The translations under genes were made by a program, and so were the position numbers. Shown in pieces: positions 10,612 through 22,017 of a DNA stretch of 64,000 nt (positions within the stretch are counted from its first letter, which is position 1; every line of letters begins with the position of its first letter). The stretch spans positions 35,659,619 to 35,723,618 of the forward strand of contig JAVGWX010000014.1 in NCBI GenBank assembly GCA_036924085.1, given 5' to 3'. This DNA is from Ariolimax columbianus. Taxonomy: Eukaryota > Mollusca > Gastropoda > Stylommatophora > Arionidae. The notes beneath the pieces are model-generated. The model worked only from the letters and a program-made list of their open reading frames with translations. It was not told the DNA's origin and did not search any database.

Positions 10612-12289
10612 GATCGTTTGTAAGTGTTGTTAAATATGTGGATTGGATGATTTTGTAAGTGTTGTTAAATAGGTGGATTGGATGGTTTGTAAGTGTTGTT
10701 AAATAGGTGAATTGGATGGTTTGTAAGTGTTGTTAAATAGGTGGATTGGATGGTTTGTAAATGTTGTTAAATAGGTGGATTGGATGGTTTGTAAGTGTTG
10801 TTAAATAGGTGGATTGGATGGTTTGTAAGTGTTGTTAAATAGGTGGATTGGATGATTTTGTAAGTGTTGTTACAATAGGTGGATTGGATGGTTTGTAAGT
10901 GTTGTTAAATAGGTGGATTGGATGGTTTGTAAGTGTTGTTACAATAGGTGGATTGGATGGTTTTGTTAGTGTTGTAATCATATGGGACGTAGATGTGTCT
11001 TTAGTGTTGTTCCAATAAATGGATTTGATGTTTTTGTTAGTGTTGTTACAATAAATGAATTGGATGGTTTTGTAAGCGTTGTTACAATAGGTGGATTGGA
11101 TGTTTTTTTAGTGTTTTTACAATAGGGGACTTAGATGTGTTTTTAGTGTTGTGACAATAGATGGATTGGATATTTTTTAGTGTTGTTACAATAGGTGAAT
11201 TAGATGGTTTTGTTAGTGTTGTTACAATAGTGGTCGTAGATGTGTATTTAGTGTTGGGACAATAGGTGGATTGGATGTTTTTTAGTGTTGTTACAATAGG
11301 TGAATTAGATGGTTTTGTTAGTGTTGTTACAATAGGTGGATTGGATATTTTTTAGTGTTGTTACAATAGGCGAATTAGATGGTTTTGTTAGTGTTGTTAC
11401 AATAGGGAACATAGATGTGTTTTCAGTGTTGTGACAATAGATTGATTGGATGTGTCTTTGGTCATGTTACAAGAGGTGAATTTGATGTTCTTTTAGTGTT
11501 GTTACAATAGATGAATTGGATGGTTTTGTTAGTGGTGTTACAATAGGGAACATAAATGTGTTTTAGTATTGTTACAATAAGTGGCGTTTGACGGTTTTTG
11601 CCAAAATGGGGTTTTTATGTATTTTTTAGTGTTGTAGAAATAGGTGGATTTTGGTGAGTTTTAAGTGATGTTGTTACAATAGGCGGATTTTGAATGTTTT
11701 TTAGTGTATTTACAATGGGTGGATTTTGATGGGCTGTTTAATGTTGTTACAACAGGTGGATTTTGATGGTTTTCTTTAAAAGTGTATATTAGGTCGATTT
11801 TGGTGGTTTTTTAAAAGTGTATATATGGTGGATTTTTGTGTTTTTTTTAAAAAGTGTAGCTACATTAGGTGTTTGATCCTTTTTTTTTTTAGTGTTGTTA
11901 CAATAGGTGGGTTTTGATGGTTTTAAAGTGTTTTCACAATAGGTACTTGAATTAATTTAGTGTCATTACAATAGTTGGCTTTGATGGATTTTTAAAAAGT
12001 GTTGCTACAATATGTGGCTTGAAACTCTTTTTAAGTTCTGTTACAAAAAGTGGCTTTGATGTGTGTAAGAGTTAACGCAATATGTGGCTTATATGTTTTT
12101 TTAGTGATGTTGCAATAGGTGGCTTAGCTGTCTTTTTAAAGTGTCATTACGTTGTATCTTTTGTGTTTTGTAAGTGTTGCATTCAAGTGTTACTGAAATA
12201 ATTCGTTTAGTTGCTTTTTAAAAAAGTATTATAGTAGCTGAATTTGATGTTTTTAAGTGATATTATAATAGCTGGTGTCATTGAAATTG

Positions 12290-12485
12290 ATGGACAGAGA
12301 AATGATCAAGAGAGAACGATTGAGAGAGATTGAGAGAGAGACAGAGAATATAGAGACAGAGAGAGAGAGAGAGTGAGAAGAGAGAATAGTCTTGTCGGTT
12401 AACTGGAGCCATCGAAAGTGATCCATGGAGGAATTAACAAGAGATAATAATTGATAGAGATTTAGACAAAGACTAAGAGAGAAAG

Positions 12486-12531
<46 letters not shown>

Positions 12532-12605
12532 GCAGAGAGAGAAAGAGAGATGAGTCATGATGGTCAACTAGAGCCATCGAAAGTGCTCCACAGAGATATT
12601 AACAA
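12290..12605. repeat. GA-rich and TA-rich simple repeats with an approximately 55-bp duplication
   Basis: AGAG runs at 12296-12375 and 12475-12550 plus a (TA)n run at 12487-12522. The block containing gagccatcgaaagtg occurs at about 12405 and again at about 12567, suggesting a tandem duplication of a GA-rich unit of about 160 bp. Confidence 0.75.
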
Positions 12606-12639
12606 GTCTGGTAAAAGAACTCGGTTAATTCTCATCCTT

Positions 12640-13082
12640 TCGACACGCTCCAGTCTATCTAGCTGTAAATGTTCTTCCTGAAAGGGTAGGTATGGAGATA
12701 AGGAATGTAAATGGTTGGTCCACCTAAAAAAGAGCCGAAACCTTTCAAGACGAAGTCTGTAACACTACACCCTAACGGCAGTGTCTGATATGGGATTATC
12801 TTGATCTCATACAGGATAAAAAAGGCAGGAGCTGACTTATCTCACCTCACAGAAGATAATACAGTAACATTTACACTTGATCCCCGACAGCATATCTTAT
12901 ACAAGACAATACATAAACTGATTCACCTCACTTCACAGAAGTTAAGACTTCGTTTAAAGGACACTTGATCTCCGACAGCATGTCTTATACAATACAGCTA
13001 AGACAGAAACTGATACACCTCACTTCACAGAAGTTAAGACTTCGTTTAAAGGACACTTGATCCCCGACAGCCTTTTCTGATA
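12640..13082. repeat. R3 dispersed repeat with triplicated end
   Basis: Partner of 8175-8400. A terminal block (shared words cacctcac..cacagaag and cacttgatc.ccgacagc) occurs three times here, at about 12840-12890, 12920-12982 and 13012-13070, against once in the other copy. Non-coding; element type unknown. Confidence 0.7.
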
Positions 13083-13590
13083 TCGTGTCTTTCTTTATCA
13101 AAATACATTATGTTTATTTTTTAATGATTATAATAGGGACATGAAGAAGCATTTTCGCCTACTTCACGATGAATTCCAACCCCAATGCACCTTTCATTAC
13201 CAGTCACAGACCGTGTAATTGTCAGAAATACCCATTGTAATTTAGAGCTGTCTGTTGCGTGGGCGTAAATATCTATGACATGCCTCCGCATTATCGAAAG
13301 TAGGGGGCGTTCAAATTGGGCGCGCGTAGCCTTGACACATATTCCAACAGGCAATAGTATGTACATACAAGATAATAACTACCGTTGCCATGTTGATTCA
13401 GATTCGTCAATAATAAGGACTGGTAGATTACCAGGCGTAATTGGCGTAGTATGCAGACTATTAATTACATACAAAAAGATGTATTGAGTTGTCATGACTG
13501 GTTAGTGGCGTTACTACTTGCTCTTAGCTGCGATTCTCACAATTTTAAGAGGCTCGTCTCTTTGAGAATAGCACAGATATGATGCTACCC
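13083..13590. other. No gene recognised
   Basis: Mixed-composition DNA. Overlapping open frames of 70-81 codons at 13121-13487 on both strands match no family I know and show no codon-pattern support. Confidence 0.4.
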
Positions 13591-13594
13591 AGAT

Positions 13595-13650
13595 TAATAT
13601 TTTGCATATTACACACACCCACATACACACACCCACATACACACACCAAG
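13595..13650. repeat. (CA)n-type microsatellite
   Basis: acacacacccacatacacacaccc runs. Confidence 0.8.
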
Positions 13651-13659
13651 AAGACGCCA

Positions 13660-13925
13660 CTTTATAATAGGGCCACAGTACGATCAAATCCCTTTAATAT
13701 AGGACCACCTTTCGATAAAATTACTGTAGGACCACTATACGATGAAATCAAGCCGCTAAAGGACCACATTACAATCAAATCACTTTACTGTAGGACCACA
13801 ATACGATGAAATCAAGCCGATAAAGGACCACATTAAAATCAAATCACTTTACTGTAGGACCACAATACGATGAAATCTAGTTACTAAAGATCCAAAATAC
13901 GATCAAATCACGTTACTGTAAATTG
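13660..13925. repeat. 64-bp tandem repeat (two 32-bp halves)
   Basis: About four units. Each has two related halves that begin aggaccac and carry cgatgaaatcaa or caatcaaatcac. The clearest pair starts near 13728 and 13792. Confidence 0.85.
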
Positions 13926-13934
13926 GTACCAGAC

Positions 13935-14150
13935 ATAGTCTTATATCTCCAGTCGTCTTGATGAATGTCTTGCCACTGACAAAAGGTAACTTAGGCTCTG
14001 TGAGTGAGGTTGACAAAAGGCGCAGTTTCTTCCTCACTTTAATCTCAATCACGGCGCAAGTCACCCATTTCAGCGGACACAGCAAGAGATTCGACTGTCC
14101 ACACGGCTGAACAAAGAGAGTGGTCTTCATCACTTGTGATGGACAACTAT
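13935..14150. repeat. R4 dispersed repeat, second copy
   Basis: Matches 7768-7960 over about 190 bp, including cttgccactg, gttgacaaaaggcgcagtt, gtcacccatttcagcg and ggctgaacaaagagagtgg. Non-coding. Confidence 0.75.
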
Positions 14151-15870
14151 TAGTCTTATAGGAGGAAAGACATTGAGGAAGGGAACTATCCAGCCTATAA
14201 AAAGAGTTCAAATCTAGTGGATCGTTTGGCCTGCAAGAGGAAAGGGATTTGGGGGGGGGGGGTAGTTACTCTTAACCCTTCCATATACGTGTACACAGAC
14301 AATATAATCTATTTTAACCATTCATTGAACATGTACTTGGACAACATAATCCCCTTTAACATTTTGCTGTACATTTACACAGGCAATAGAGTAGGACTTT
14401 AACTCTTTACTCTACAATTAAACGGATAGTGGAATAGCACTTTAACTCAATACTATACATGTACACCAACATGTACACCAACATGTACACTAACATGGAA
14501 CCGCACACGACACAAGCAACCACAATTATGAAGTTTTTTTTTAATGGTTTTTTTTCTGCGCCAGAGGACAGAGTTACGACAGGCTGAGAAACGCTGTCTC
14601 ATATATGTTACATTTAATTCTCAACTATTGAACTTCAAGAAATGGGAAGAGGTTTGTAGGTGGTGAAGTGAATTATGGAGGTTGTCATTAGTGATGAAAA
14701 CCCCATTAGAGAAAATCGCAAATGAGAGGACAGGAAATAGGAAATCTCCGTACAGGAAACAAGGAATTTCAGGACAGAAAATAAGAAACCTCACAGTCTG
14801 GTAAAATTCAAACAAATTGAAATAACATCAGAAAGACAAGTATAATTTTATGCACACCTGGACAAATTGACACTAAACCACAAAATGGAAAGTTAAATAA
14901 TTTGAATTCCGGAACTGAACCTCAGTCTCCCTGGTAACGATAGCGATCCGTCACAAAAAAAAACCTTTAACAATTTTGACGTTAACCAACAACTTTGACA
15001 TTAACAGACAACAAAGACAGTTGTAACATATCTCTGACTCATTAATAGATTTCCGAGCAGCAAATTACGGGACCCAAAAGTTTCTGAGCCGTGATAAGGC
15101 GTTGGACGCTGTGTTTGTTTTAGAATACCTGCAGGTATGAGACAATTTAAGTTCGCACCTTTGAGTTGTAGATGCAATGGACCCAAAGATGTAAAGCTGA
15201 ACGAGCTGCACACATGTCAAATACACGACAGTTCCCGTCAGTGGCGAACCTCACCTCTGATAATCAAGGTGGACGACAACTAGCCACAAAGACACACGTA
15301 ACAGTCATGCAAAAGTCCGGCAAGTGACAGGAGAACGAGCTCAGACATTGGAGAACAGAATACCCAGATAAACTACTTACATGCGAGTCAGAAATTGAGA
15401 AAGCGTATCCATTGAGAACGCGAGCAGAGTTGCAGAAAGATCATTACTAAAAACGATTAATTCAGAGAGACATTCTTGCAAAGATTTATTCATGGAGAGT
15501 TAAGGTGAATGGGCAGAGACAGAGATGAACCCAAGTATGTTCTAGATGATTTAAGACGATTCATTTTGGAAGAGACATATATATAGATGACAAAAGTAAG
15601 TTCAGAAATTTAAAACATTCTTTCATTGAGAAGTGAGGAATCTTTCAGATATCCTAGGATCAGAGCAGAAGCAGATTATGTCCAAACTCAACATAAAGGT
15701 GAGAGTGCCATTTGTAATCCTTGCCTCTTGAATAACCCCGCAGAAACACCGCTCGATCTTCGTAGATCAATATGGTCAAGCTAATGTTTCATCCATCAAA
15801 TAGAAGAATTGTGAACTGAAGTGCATTATAGTTTAGAATATTCAAAAATAAAGTTAGATACAGCATATGT
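14151..15870. other. No gene recognised
   Basis: Contains a G-run at 14251-14262 and a loosely repetitive stretch at about 14270-14500 where catgtacac-like words recur. The rest is mixed-composition DNA with poly-T runs near 14536-14562. No convincing open frame on either strand. Confidence 0.4.
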
Positions 15871-15871
15871 A

Positions 15872-16138
15872 TCTTGGCTTGGCTTCGTTCATTCTCAATC
15901 TCCCACTACCAAACACTGAAAAGGCTTAAGTAGCAGAATGTACTCCTGAGAACGGAATGCGTTGTGTCGTAGTTTACAGCTTGACTGCAATATGTGCACC
16001 TTTCAGTCCAAAACATCCGACTTCAGCAAGCATTTTTTGAGTACCGGGTTAGTATTCCCTCTTCGATCCCTTCTCCTTGGCCAGTCTGCTCTGCTGCAGC
16101 CTGTTATCTAGATACTCAGCATCTTGATCCGGCATACG
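15872..16138 (-). mobile_element. R1 dispersed element, copy b
   Basis: Collinear with copy a from the 3' end (about 15872) through the core (complement containing gacttcagcaagcattttt at about 16018). It then jumps from cctgttatct to actcagcatcttgatcc at about 16110, so the segment with the 33-bp cassette is missing. This is a natural zero-cassette variant. Confidence 0.75.
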
Positions 16139-16372
16139 TATCTAGAGGCAGAGAGATACTGACCACAGGATTGAACACTGGATTGTTTTGTAAACGAGAC
16201 CATCTTACGTGCATCTGCACCACACGTCTCGGTACTCTTGTGAAGAAAAGGAACATAAATCTTAAGGAAAACGTTAGAGCTATGCATATGTGAATGAGTT
16301 GCTGGATCAATGATAAGGAGAGTGTAAACGATTTAATAAATGTGTTTACCAGTTTCTGGATCTTTGGTCATG

Positions 16373-16930
16373 CTATATCTGCAGGCCAGTCGCCATGATG
16401 AAGTATGTAGTCTTCACCAGGTCGGAGCCGCTGCCCTACAGCTTTTGTCTCAGTTCCTCTCTCTCTGGCCAGGTCTGGTATCTCATTTCCCTATAGATTG
16501 GGCATTCCTGTAGAATATGCTCAGGGTTCTGGCACCGTGTTCCACATGGGCACTCATCGGTGTGTAAGATCTTTAGTCGGTATAGATGTTCTAGAAGTCT
16601 GCAATATCAAATTCTCAGACAAAATAAGGTAGTTTGTTGGTTTCTTTTGAGTTGGGGAATTGGGTCTGGTGTACTGCTTATGTTTCTATATTCTCTCCAT
16701 TGGTGTGTATACTGAATTCTAATGATGTTCTTGATCTCTCTGTATGGTACTCGATGATTAAATTGTGCCTTTTTACTGCTATATTTTGCTAAGGCGTCAG
16801 CTTTCTCGTTTCCTGTGATTTCACAGTGGGCGGTTATCCATTAAAGGGCTATTGTTAAAGATCTTTACTTTTCCTAGTTCTGCGATGATTTCTGCTGATC
16901 CATCTGTAAATGGGTACCTGGCTTCCCGTT
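16373..16930 (-). pseudogene. LINE RNase H and zinc-knuckle remnant
   Basis: On the minus strand this reads the end of an RNase H domain (GNEKADALAKYSSKKAQ) and then a C-x-C-x8-H-x4-C knuckle (DECPCGTRCQNPEHILQECP), ending at TAG 16373-16375. Further upstream a TDGSAEIIAEL-like strand is visible near 16900. At least two stops and one frameshift interrupt it. The order of parts matches the LINE at 9516-10584, so it is the same broad group but older and more decayed. The RT portion is gone. Confidence 0.8.
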
Positions 16931-17329
16931 TTAGAAAGAGCGGCAGCGAAGAAAAGAAGTGACCACCATACCTCATAAAAATATTGAGCCTAATACAATG
17001 AAGAGAAAACGTCCTAGAAAACTGTTTCCGCCACGAGGCATCTTTTACTGTACTATTAAGCGTTGCTCAATTGTTTAGACGTGCGTGCTGACATTTTGTA
17101 TGACCTACTCGCTTGATATCAATAAACGGACTTTGTGCTTGAAACAGGTGCAGCCGCTAACAGACGATTTCATCGTCGTGGCTCAAGACGCTGTGAACGG
17201 GATGATAGCAGTCAGATGACTGCTTCCGTGAGGGTCAACTAACCAGAGCTGCCCAAGATCACCAAAGGCAAAAGGCAAAGGCCGCCGTCCATCGTAGACG
17301 ATGATGGCATAATTTATTTTTCTAACACT
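16931..17329. other. No gene recognised
   Basis: Mixed-composition DNA between a LINE remnant and a SINE. Nothing recognised. Confidence 0.35.
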
Positions 17330-17770
17330 ATTTTTAGTAAGGACTACTTTTTATCCTCACTCACTCTCTCCTGAGAATGCACCCTCATCATCTTCCACTG
17401 ATGACTTACAATGGTGGTAGATCTGGCTACAGTGCAAGGAGGCGGCCGCGAGGTCTGTGGATTGATGACATTAGAGTGATTATGCAACGACAAGGGCTCA
17501 CATTGACCGACTCAACGCACTTGGCGCAGGATAGACGACTCAAGCTCCCTACGCCGCTAAACGGCACAAGTGGAAAGAAAACTAACTAACTCTCTGTTTT
17601 CGTGCCGCCCGACCACAGTGGCAAGTCAAGGACAAGACGACTAGGGGGCGACTACGAGATGCAGGGGACTCCGCATCAATCACCCGTGAAAAAGACGGCG
17701 GAGTCCGGAGTCGAACCCACACCACCTGATCACGAGGCCGACGGCTTAACCACTTTGCCACGGAATCCCC
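17330..17770 (-). mobile_element. tRNA-derived SINE (SINE-2), split by a nested insertion
   Basis: On the minus strand the head starts at 17770 (ggggattccgtggc) with an A-box-like tggcaaagtggttaa and a B-box gggttcgactcc. It is followed by a body matching the SINE at 25755-25982. The plus-strand sequence ctttttatcctcactc, continuous in that other copy, is broken here at about 17365 and the body resumes at about 17599. The gap holds a LINE tail. The SINE is the older of the two. Confidence 0.85.
17366..17598 (+). mobile_element. LINE 3' tail nested in SINE-2, (AACT)n tail
   Basis: The coding-like part (17377-17589) reads RPRGLWIDDIR and THLAQDRR, the arginine-rich stretch that closes many LINE reverse-transcriptase proteins. 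It ends in aactaactaact. A short direct repeat, actctct, lies on both sides (about 17365 and 17588) and may be the target-site duplication. A second copy of the same tail lies at 18975-19240. Heavily 5'-truncated and non-functional. Confidence 0.75.
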
Positions 17771-18760
17771 AAAATCATATTCAGCTTCCAAATGGCAGGT
17801 CTTGAAACAGGCTGAATCCGTGTAGCTTGACTGAGAGAATAGAAATCGGATATGGAAGGCAAGCTCAGTCTTACAAATTTGTAGTGCTAAAACCCGGTTT
17901 CTGTGACTAAAAGACGCAGATATGGCACCCTCGCTGTAAACTGCGACACAACGTAAAGAAACTTATTGTCGGGATAAACGACGAAAATGAAAATCACCAT
18001 CAAGATGGATAGAAAAAGTTTCAATCTTGCGACACAAACTAACGACACATGTCTTTACAATTTGGCAACCATATCGTAATCACGTTACAACAAACTATCA
18101 AAAGTTGAAAACTAATTGGATAATTATTATTGGGGGCATCTACACGCAAGTTACCACTAAACAAAATGCCGAATCTAACGACTTAATAAATGCAATTTAG
18201 CGACAATTGCCTTTACAAGTTGGGGACAATTTCACTATCAGACGACAAACAACAAGCTGAGAGCATCACAGATCACATGGGGGACCTCAGCTCAAGTAAC
18301 TGTAGCTAAACGAAATGGGACAATGTTTGAAACAGCTCAGTTTTCAGTGTCAACGTTTCAGAAATTTGCTTCTGATGTCAGGATCCATGGCAGTTGCCAG
18401 TGTCAAAGTCTTTGTTCAGTTCAGCTTATATGTCGAAGCTTTGAATAAAACTAAACGCGTCTGCTTGCACTTACAACCAACGTCTCATTGTGAGAATTCC
18501 AGAGCAAGTTTTATATTTCTGCTGCGTCAGATTTCATATTTAAATGAGATTATATTTAAAATGAGCTAATGAACAATAGCGGCAGTTTGGTTAGAGCGAT
18601 CGCTGCTCACGGGGAAGAGACTGTATTCGTTCCTGGATAGCGATATTCTCTAGTCTGTAAATGAAACCCTATTCACAATTAGAGAATGATTGTTTATTAT
18701 TGTTTCAATTTACTTTTGGAGTAGGTACACCCTATTTAGCCACAGACAAACTGTCTTTTC
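17771..18760. other. No gene recognised
   Basis: Mixed DNA. A stretch near 18580-18640 (ggttagagcgatcgctgctc) faintly resembles a tRNA-SINE head but lacks a clear B-box. An 84-codon open frame at 18315-18569 matches nothing I know. Confidence 0.35.
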
Positions 18761-18809
18761 AGTTATATTAGAGTGAGCGAGTCATCACAAAATGGTCGAC
18801 ACACAGGCC

Positions 18810-18850
18810 TCGTCTTCTTCTTCTTCTTCTTCTTCTTCTTCTTTTTCTTG
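18810..18850. repeat. (CTT)n microsatellite
   Basis: About nine CTT repeats. Read on the minus strand this is a (GAA)n tail of the kind seen on the LINE at 9512-10611 and on R1 copies, so it may mark the 3' end of another retroposed sequence. Confidence 0.8.
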
Positions 18851-18974
18851 TGTTCTTCTGCTCTTGACTTGCAGCACCCCAGAGAGGTGTGCGCAGACTT
18901 CTGGTGTGCGCTAGGAGGGTGGCTTGTTCACATAAGGTACCACATCTAACGACAGGGCCATGTGAAACTTCCGG

Positions 18975-19240
18975 GCACATAATACTTTGGTTTGGCCATC
19001 TCATTTGAATGCACCCTCATCACCTTCCACTGATGACTTACGACGCTGGTAGATCTGGCTACATGGGAAAGGCGCCCGCGAAGCAGGTGGATATATGGCA
19101 TTAAATCAATTGTGCAGCGACACGGGCTCACATTGACCGACGCAACGCACTTGGCGCAGAACAGACGACTTAAGCTCTCCGCGGCGCTTAATGGTATAAG
19201 TGGAAAGAAAACTAACAAACAAGCTAACTAACTAACTACA
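18975..19240 (+). pseudogene. LINE 3' tail, second copy, (AACT)n tail
   Basis: Close partner of 17366-17598 (shared tgcaccctcatca, cttccactgatgacttac, gggctcacattgaccga, cgcacttggcgcag). It extends further upstream and shows an FGHL-like motif typical of LINE RT C-termini near 18985. Stops interrupt it. It ends with aactaactaact and directly abuts an R2 element. Confidence 0.75.
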
Positions 19241-19244
19241 TCAT

Positions 19245-19395
19245 GCAGATGAAGCCAAGCATACACAACCACCCTGTAGGCCCGCGGTCCACCTTCATCA
19301 GCAGGCTCGGGATGTCAGGAAAGTTACTACAGCCCGCCACTTAAGGCCCTTTTCAGAGGGCACAAAAGAATAAACTTACTCATAATGGACATTAA
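19245..19395 (+). mobile_element. R2 dispersed element, 3' part only
   Basis: Matches the complement of 21085-21240: gaagccaagcata, ccaccttcatcagca, gctcgggatgt, acagcccgccacttaa and cccttttcaga. It lacks the 37-bp cassette. The segment ccacttaaggcccttttcag is the part R2 shares with the 3' end of R1. Confidence 0.75.
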
Positions 19396-19404
19396 ACAAG
19401 TAAC

Positions 19405-19520
19405 TAACATACTAACTAACTAACTGACTGACTGACTGACTGACGAACGGACTGACTGACTGAGTGAGTGAATGAGTGAGTGAGTGAGTGAGTGACTGAC
19501 TGACTGACTAACGAGCTAAT
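19405..19520. repeat. Tetranucleotide repeats (CTAA)n, (CTGA)n and (GAGT)n
   Basis: Successive blocks of related tetranucleotides, probably one microsatellite that changed motif by point mutation and spread. Confidence 0.85.
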
Positions 19521-20044
19521 TAACTGTACATTCTGTTCTAGAGAAAGTTCGCAAAAAGAGAAGAACGTAAAATGAGTAGCTTTGCTATGAAAACAGGAAC
19601 AGTCGTCCACGCGTCATCATCATGTTCATTGTCTCATGGATTTAAAGGAAAATTCCTTCCGTGTCCATCAATTCCTGCAGCATGCCGGAACTTAACATGT
19701 TCATAGCTCCGCTGACTTATTTTTGTCATGCCAGTTCTCATGTGTTCTCTAGCCTTATCGTTGTTCCTGACCCTTGACCCTTCCCGTATTCATACTCTGA
19801 ACAGAAACAAAAAGAGGGCCTAGTTATCAGAGTCGTAGATAAATGGCTTCGAACAGAGAAGGGACCGTGTTCGATCCTTGTTAGTTACACACACCAGTCA
19901 ACCAAATGTAAAATAGGTATCTGGCTAGAGTAGGGAATGCCGTGAGGCTGGATCTGACATCGCCTATCATAAAACGCTGAGGCCTAGTGAAATGTCAGAA
20001 CGTTATACCCGACAGCAGTACCACGTGGATCATAGGTTTTCAAC
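19521..20044. other. No gene recognised
   Basis: Mixed DNA. Around 19840-19905 a B-box-like gtgttcgatcc follows an A-box-poor stretch, perhaps a worn SINE head. Not strong enough to call. Confidence 0.35.
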
Positions 20045-20420
20045 AAATACGTCTCAAGTTATCTTGCTCTGAGCAAAGTGTTCCAGCTCTGTCCACGTCT
20101 TCCGTGTTCTCTTTATGTTTGTCCCACGCTCTCTTCTCCATGCGTTTTTTGGTTTGCCACTACTTCTCTTGCTCTGGAAAATCCAGAACAGAGACTACCT
20201 TGTAATATTATCAACTGGTTTTCTTAATGTGTGTCCTATCCAAAGCTAGTACATTCTCCTCAAACATGATGTTCCACTGATATCTATCCTGTATTTTCTA
20301 GCAGTTCGACATTAATGATCGAATCCTACCATTTCAATTTATGTGTTCTGTTATGAAAGATGGTACCATTTTCGATGTTATCTTTGTTATTCTCTATCTT
20401 TTAGAGCCAAACGGCAGAGC
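20045..20420 (-). pseudogene. LINE reverse-transcriptase C-terminus
   Basis: On the minus strand, short blocks read GHTLRKPVDNITR, then SSGKPKNAWRRE, then TWTELEHFAQSK before a stop near 20053. This order (GHTLRK, GRPxxxWRR, W..LE..AQ) is the standard end of a widespread metazoan LINE RT and parallels the copy at 23435-23900. Several stops and frameshifts; inactive. Confidence 0.75.
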
Positions 20421-20602
20421 AAACTTTACATTGTATATAGTTACATATTATTATTTCTTAGTTGGACTTAATGTACCTTGACTTCCAGAATTTCCTCAAT
20501 GCAATGAACGCTCTTCTCCCGTTTTTAAATTCTTATTTGTATATCTTTATCGCCATCTCCTAATTTGTCTATAATTAGGATTAAAGATAACATCTAAAAA
20601 GG

Positions 20603-20752
20603 TGCTGCCAAAGATGGATGTGTTGGACTGAAAGGTGCAAATATCGCAATCAAGCTGAAAACTAGTGACACAGCGCATTCCGTATTCCGGACTACATCCT
20701 GCTACTTGCAGGGCTTGGTAGTAGGAGATTGAGAACGAACGAAGAAGAATCT
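20603..20752 (+). mobile_element. R1 dispersed element, copy c (3' half)
   Basis: The only R1 copy in plus orientation. It starts in the core (gatggatgtgttggactgaa) and runs through gcattccgtattccggac to gagattgagaacgaacgaag and the short tail gaagaagaa. It fixes the family's 3' end and its GAA-type tail. Confidence 0.75.
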
Positions 20753-21080
20753 AAAAAGGCCAAGGTAGTTCTGTATCAACGTTGCCGTAGGTGATGAAGT
20801 TTTACATACTTCATAGTTACTAGATCAAAGATTTTCTTGTGCGTTGAGGTGACCAGTTCTATTCCTTCGCTCCTCTATCTTTTCAAACTCTCCATAAAAA
20901 CGGGCATAAGTGACTTGATTTGAGTGTAGTCCTTGTTATGAAGGTGTGCTATTCTGCGCTGTGCAAGAGTGTCGGTCTGGTTGTTGAGTATTACTTGGTG
21001 ACTCACTAGCTCTGATATCAAAGTTGTTTCTGTCGTTCAGAAAACTTTCGTCAAAATGAGAAAATGAAAAAAAAAAGATT
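20753..21080. other. No gene recognised
   Basis: Mixed DNA ending in a short A-run (21067-21078) next to an R2 copy. Confidence 0.35.
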
Positions 21081-21084
21081 GAAA

Positions 21085-21886
21085 CTTGATGTTGCCCAGA
21101 ATGAGTAAGTTGACCTTTTTGTGTGTCCTGAAAAGGGCGTTAAGTGGCGGGTTGTAGTAGCTTTCCTCACATCCCGAGCATGCGGACGAAGGTGGACCGA
21201 TGTCCTCTAGACGATTGTGCTATGCTTGGCTTCATCTACGTGGCGCTCACTACTAGGGAGATCACATCGATCCATTCTCGTCAGTCATACTGCCTTGAAA
21301 ACAACATGTTTTCACGGAACGCTACATGGAAGAGAAATCGTGGTCTTGGCCAGTGTATTGTGTCTGACCCTGACGCGACGTCCTGGTCAGTGTATTGTGT
21401 CTGACCCTGACGCGACGTCCTGGCCAGTGTATTGTGACTGACCCTGACGCGACATCCTGGTCAGTGTATTGTGTCTGACCCTGACGCGACGTCCTGGTCA
21501 GTGTATTGTGTCTGACCCTGACGCGACGTCCTGGTCAGTGTATTGTGTCTGAACTTACGCGACGTCCTGGTCAGTGTATTGTGTCTGACCCTGACGCGAC
21601 GTCCTGGTCAGTGTATTGTGTCTGACCCTGACGCGACGTCCTGGCCAGTGTATTGTGACTGACCCTGACGCGACATCCTGGTCAGTGTATTGTGTCTGAC
21701 CCTGACGCGACGTCCTGGTCAGTGTATTGTGTCTGACCCTGACGCGACGTCCTGGTCAGTGTATTGTGTCTGAACTTACGCGACGTCCTGGTCAGTGTAT
21801 TGTGTCTGACCCTGACGCGACGTCCTGGTCAGTGTATTGTGTCTGACCCTGACGCGACGTCCTGGTCAGTGCCTGACTGGACTAGC
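21085..21886 (-). mobile_element. R2 dispersed element, copy b, with long 37-bp cassette array
   Basis: In element orientation (minus strand) it has a short 5' end (complement of gcctgactggactag at 21871-21886), a 37-bp tandem array (21345-21870), an approximately 230-bp body and a 3' end near 21085. The body matches the copies at 33.5 kb and 39.4 kb. It has no RNA polymerase III head and no protein, so it is probably a non-autonomous element. Confidence 0.8.
21345..21870. repeat. 37-bp array in R2b, about 14 units
   Basis: Units contain gtgtctgaccctgacgcgac and ctggtcagtgtatt. Variant units (…tgtctgaacttacgcgac at about 21546 and 21768; …ttgtgactgaccc at about 21431 and 21653) recur exactly 222 bp apart, i.e. 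six units, so a six-unit block was duplicated. Confidence 0.92.
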
Positions 21887-22017
21887 GACTCAGTTCGCCT
21901 GAAACTTTATCAAACAATTCTCTAACTGTAAGCCGGGTCCCATTTACATACTTGAGCGTATCGTTACTGGGGGAAGAACTCGGTCTCTTCGCTATGAGCA
22001 GTGAGAGCTCTTCTATT

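Larger units (their letters stand above)
8855..12270. repeat. 34-36-bp minisatellite, interrupted twice
   Basis: Units begin gttgttaaataggtggattg and continue with gatggtttgtaagt (34 bp); many right-hand units carry gttacaatag and a longer T-run (36 bp). Units are near-identical at 9360-9510 and 10612-10970, then decay gradually to about 12270. Two foreign blocks split the array: a fold-back element (8964-9352) and a truncated LINE (9512-10611). Array units on both sides of each block show that it was there first. Confidence 0.93.
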
